A stretch of DNA of 37,993 nucleotides from Terrimonas sp. (GTDB lineage Bacteria; Bacteroidota; Bacteroidia; Chitinophagales; Chitinophagaceae): assembly GCA_016125075.1 (NCBI GenBank), contig WGMO01000029.1, positions 1-37,993 on the forward strand. The letters run 5' to 3'. Numbering within the stretch: position 1 is the first letter of the stretch; each line of letters begins with the position of its first letter. The position numbers and the translations under genes were made by a program. Under the pieces are notes generated by a model, which saw only the letters and a program-made list of their open reading frames with translations, was not told the DNA's origin and ran no database searches. Positions 35,686-37,993 of the stretch are shown here, one piece after another.

Positions 35686-36963
35686 ATGAAAAAAATTTGT
35701 TTGTTAGCAATTCTCGGCTTTTTGACCTGTTGCGCCAAGGCCCAAAAAACCTATATCTGGTGCGGGACCCTGATTGATGGCATATCAGCTGAACCCAATA
35801 AAAATGTAACGGTAGTGGTGGAAGGGAATACCATCATCGGCATAGAATCCGGGTACCTCCAACCCGGTGTCCATGATAAAGCTATTGACCTGAAAACAAA
35901 AACGGTTACTCCCGGGTGGATGGATATGCATGTACACCTGGAAGAAGAAACCAATCCGGCCAGGTATTTAGAGAGATTTACCCTGAACCCCGCAGACCTG
36001 GCTTTTCGATCCGTCCATTATGCCGACGCCACCCTGATGGCGGGTTTTACCACGGTCCGTGACCTGGGTGGAACAGGTGTAAATATTGCTTTGAGAAATG
36101 CAATCAATAAAGGGTTAATCACCGGCCCCAGGATCTATACGGCCGGCAAAGCCATTGCCACTACAGGCGGGCATGCCGATCCAACCAATGGTTACCGTAA
36201 AGATCTGATGGGCGATCCCAGTCCTGCAGAAGGGGTGGCCAACGGACCGGATGAATGCAGAAAGGCCGTACGACAGCGGTATAAGGAAGGCAGTGACCTG
36301 ATCAAGATCACAGCAACCGGTGGTGTTTTAAGTATGGCCAAAAATGGAAAGAACCCTCAGTTTTTTGATGATGAACTGGAGGCTATCGTTCAGACAGCCC
36401 GGGATTATGGCTTCAGGGTTGCGGTGCATGCCCATGGGGCTGAAGGCATGAAGAGGGCCATTCGGGCGGGTGTGAACTCCATCGAACACGGTACATTTAT
36501 GGATGACGAAGCCATCCGGCTTTTTTTACAATATGGTACCTGGTATGTTCCTACCATCACGGCGGGCATGTCTGTGGCCGATTCCGCAAAAATACCCGGT
36601 TACTACCCTGCAGTAGTGGTTCCAAAGGCCATGGAAACCGGCCCGCTGATCCAAAACACATTTGCTAAAGCCTATAAGGCGGGTGTGAAAATTGCTTTTG
36701 GAACAGATGCAGGCGTTTACCAGCATGGTAAGAACTGGCTGGAATTTGGATACATGATCGATGCGGGCATGAAACCGATGGATGCCATTAAAGCGGCTAC
36801 CATCAATGCAGCCGATCTCTTAGGCGAAAAAGACAGGCTGGGGAGTATTGAAAAAGGTAAACTGGCCGATATTGTTGCAGTGGACGGGGATCCCTTAAAA
36901 GACACAAAGGTTTTTGGCAAGGTGGTATTTGTGATGAAAGACGGTCATATCTATAAACAATAA
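35686..36963 (+). CDS. Exported metal-dependent amidohydrolase (imidazolonepropionase/prolidase-like)
   Basis: A 425-residue protein when started at 35686, where MKKICLLAILGFLTCCAKAQ forms a signal peptide; the frame is open from 35596. It belongs to the amidohydrolase superfamily, with the metal ligands HVH (MDMHVHLEEE), the bridging Lys in DLIKITATGG, His in VAVHAHG, His in IEHGTFMDDEA and Asp in FGTDAGVY. The family includes imidazolonepropionase and Xaa-Pro dipeptidases; exported members in Bacteroidota probably act on dipeptides or cyclic amides. A periplasmic dipeptidase role is inference. Confidence 0.88.
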   Translation: MKKICLLAILGFLTCCAKAQKTYIWCGTLIDGISAEPNKNVTVVVEGNTIIGIESGYLQPGVHDKAIDLKTKTVTPGWMDMHVHLEEETNPARYLERFTLNPADLAFRSVHYADATLMAGFTTVRDLGGTGVNIALRNAINKGLITGPRIYTAGKAIATTGGHADPTNGYRKDLMGDPSPAEGVANGPDECRKAVRQRYKEGSDLIKITATGGVLSMAKNGKNPQFFDDELEAIVQTARDYGFRVAVHAHGAEGMKRAIRAGVNSIEHGTFMDDEAIRLFLQYGTWYVPTITAGMSVADSAKIPGYYPAVVVPKAMETGPLIQNTFAKAYKAGVKIAFGTDAGVYQHGKNWLEFGYMIDAGMKPMDAIKAATINAADLLGEKDRLGSIEKGKLADIVAVDGDPLKDTKVFGKVVFVMKDGHIYKQ

Positions 36964-37276
36964 CCCCCGGGATATTAAAAAAACGGGATTTTAGCATCAC
37001 AGCTCATCCCCGAAATTTAACACAGGCATACATCAACGGAGAAGCAATGCTATTGTAAAACCATTCATGTTCCAGCCCTGAAAGTAAGTATCGGTTTTAA
37101 TACAAAAAATAAAACGGCAAATGCTGCAGCTGATGTGATGAATCTTTACAGGCCGATTGCATCTATTGGCTAAACAAGCGCTAGCTTCTCCATTAAAAAA
37201 TTAATTTTCTTGGTTGCTGCTTAAACTATTTAACCACTGTCCTGTTATCATCGTTCAAATCAAAAAAAATAAAACC
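36964..37276. other. 313-bp intergenic region
   Basis: Between the amidohydrolase and fasciclin genes. It is AT-rich, holds no reading frame that I would call a gene, no clear TAnnTTTG box and no strong hairpin; CCCG-N12-CGGG just after the amidohydrolase stop is a poor terminator candidate. Confidence 0.6.
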
Positions 37277-37837
37277 ATGAAAAGAAGATTCATTCAATTT
37301 TCGGCGATGATGCTGGCCGTATCTGTTTTCTTTGTTGCCTGTAATAATGAAACAGATGGCAAAGAAACAGGAACTCAAGAAAATACAGTAAAGACCGAAG
37401 CTGTTAAGCAAGAAGAACCAGTTGCTAAAAACATTGTTGAAACCGCCATCGCATCTCCTGACCATACTACATTGGTGGAAGCGGTAAAAGCCGCCGGCCT
37501 GGTGGAAACACTGAGTGGTACCGGACCCTTTACTGTTTTCGCGCCTACAAATGCAGCATTTGCAGCCTTACCGGCCGGTACGCTCGACAATCTACTGAAG
37601 CCTGAAAACAAAGCTGATCTGACCAGCATCCTGACTTATCATGTTGTTCCCGGAAAAGTAATGTCTTCCCAATTGACCGATGGACAAAAAATAAAAACAG
37701 TAAACGGAGCTGAATTGACTGTGACGATCAAAGACGGGAAAGTGATGATTGATGGCGCCAATGTAACAGCTGCTGACCTTGACTGTTCAAACGGGGTGAT
37801 CCATGTTATCGATGCCGTAGTGCTTCCCAAAAAATAA
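37277..37837 (+). CDS. Fasciclin (FAS1) domain lipoprotein
   Basis: A 186-residue protein from the ATG at 37277; the frame opens at 37214 but the signal starts here. The lipoprotein signal ends in VFFVAC with Cys21. A Glu/Thr/Lys-rich linker (22-55) leads into one FAS1 domain: [31 protein letters not shown] (H1 motif), [10 protein letters not shown] (YH motif) and [13 protein letters not shown] (H2 motif). FAS1 domains mediate adhesion or carbohydrate and lipid binding. It stands alone and ends at a hairpin terminator. Confidence 0.92.
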   Translation: MKRRFIQFSAMMLAVSVFFVACNNETDGKETGTQENTVKTEAVKQEEPVAKNIVETAIASPDHTTLVEAVKAAGLVETLSGTGPFTVFAPTNAAFAALPAGTLDNLLKPENKADLTSILTYHVVPGKVMSSQLTDGQKIKTVNGAELTVTIKDGKVMIDGANVTAADLDCSNGVIHVIDAVVLPKK

Positions 37838-37851
37838 TTGAACTCTTTATT

Positions 37852-37890
37852 AAAAAAAGAGGCTGTCCAAAAAGGGGCAGCCTCTTTCAG
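37852..37890 (+). terminator. Terminator of the fasciclin gene
   Basis: AAAGAGGCTG (37856-37865) and CAGCCTCTTT (37878-37887) form a perfect 10-bp stem with a 12-nt loop. The stronger U run would be on the minus strand, so it may act in both directions. It shares GAGGCTGTCCAAAAAGG with the terminator at 106-140. Confidence 0.75.
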
Positions 37891-37982
37891 TTTTCAGGGT
37901 TGGTTTATTCACAATTGAACTGTATAAAAAGCGGTTGCAAAATGTTTATCAGTTTTTGAATTTTGCTGTATAAATTTTTTGT

Positions 37983-37993
37983 ATGGCCAAGCC
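37983..37993 (+). CDS. Possible gene start cut by the window edge
   Basis: ATGGCCAAGCC (Met-Ala-Lys-Pro) begins at 37983 after an AT-rich stretch with several TTTTG runs. Only three codons are visible, so neither the gene nor its product can be confirmed. Confidence 0.15.

Overview
The window looks like core chromosome of a Bacteroidota bacterium, most likely family Chitinophagaceae. Four things support this. Several intergenic regions carry the Bacteroidota promoter pattern TAnnTTTG, three of them with a TTTG element 19-20 bp upstream. There are no strong purine-rich Shine-Dalgarno sites before the genes inspected. The gene families are typical of the phylum: a PorW/SprE-like TPR protein, bactofilin, an SDR-type threonine dehydrogenase and a GLPGLI-like secreted protein. 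Protein sequences (YidC, PyrG, IlvE, EF-G) are also of Bacteroidota type. I see no rRNA, tRNA, CRISPR array, insertion sequence or phage gene.

Layout. 1-5.4 kb: an esterase diverges from a tight three-gene operon (ATP-grasp ligase, GCS2/YbdK-type carboxylate-amine ligase, free-methionine-R-sulfoxide reductase), followed by a fatty acid desaturase and a GNAT acetyltransferase. 5.4-14.2 kb is an envelope region: SprT-like protein, small membrane protein, bactofilin and a coiled-coil membrane partner on the minus strand; then on the plus strand a large PorW/SprE-like TPR protein and penicillin-binding protein 1A; then a convergent TlpA-like thioredoxin. 14.2-21.3 kb is all minus strand: rpsL-rpsG, fusA under its own promoter, then kdsA, a transaldolase-CBS fusion, a KdsC-like phosphatase and threonine dehydrogenase. 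21.4-25.6 kb: ilvE diverges from a plus-strand run (unknown protein, rdgB, ECF sigma factor, membrane anti-sigma candidate, thioesterase). 25.6-30.5 kb: OmpA-like lipoprotein, TPR protein, aroE, comA-like gene and a second TPR protein. 30.5-38 kb: small secreted proteins, yidC, pyrG, an amidohydrolase and a fasciclin lipoprotein.

The most interesting locus is the Kdo-type operon at 15.2-17.8 kb. Between kdsA and a kdsC-like gene, where an arabinose-5-phosphate isomerase (KdsD, SIS-CBS-CBS) would be expected, lies a transaldolase-like domain joined to a KdsD-like CBS pair. It keeps the Schiff-base lysine, but several other active-site positions differ from fructose-6-phosphate aldolase. This may be an aldolase-based source, or a sensor, of arabinose 5-phosphate for Kdo synthesis. 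Other points of note are the ATP-grasp/GCS2 ligase pair with no known product, a ComA-type sulfolactate enzyme overlapping aroE, a bactofilin partner that appears to be an M23 peptidase anchor without its peptidase, and a possible 43-residue membrane peptide upstream of pyrG.

Motif assignments come from reading the sequences and recalling family motifs; no database search was run.
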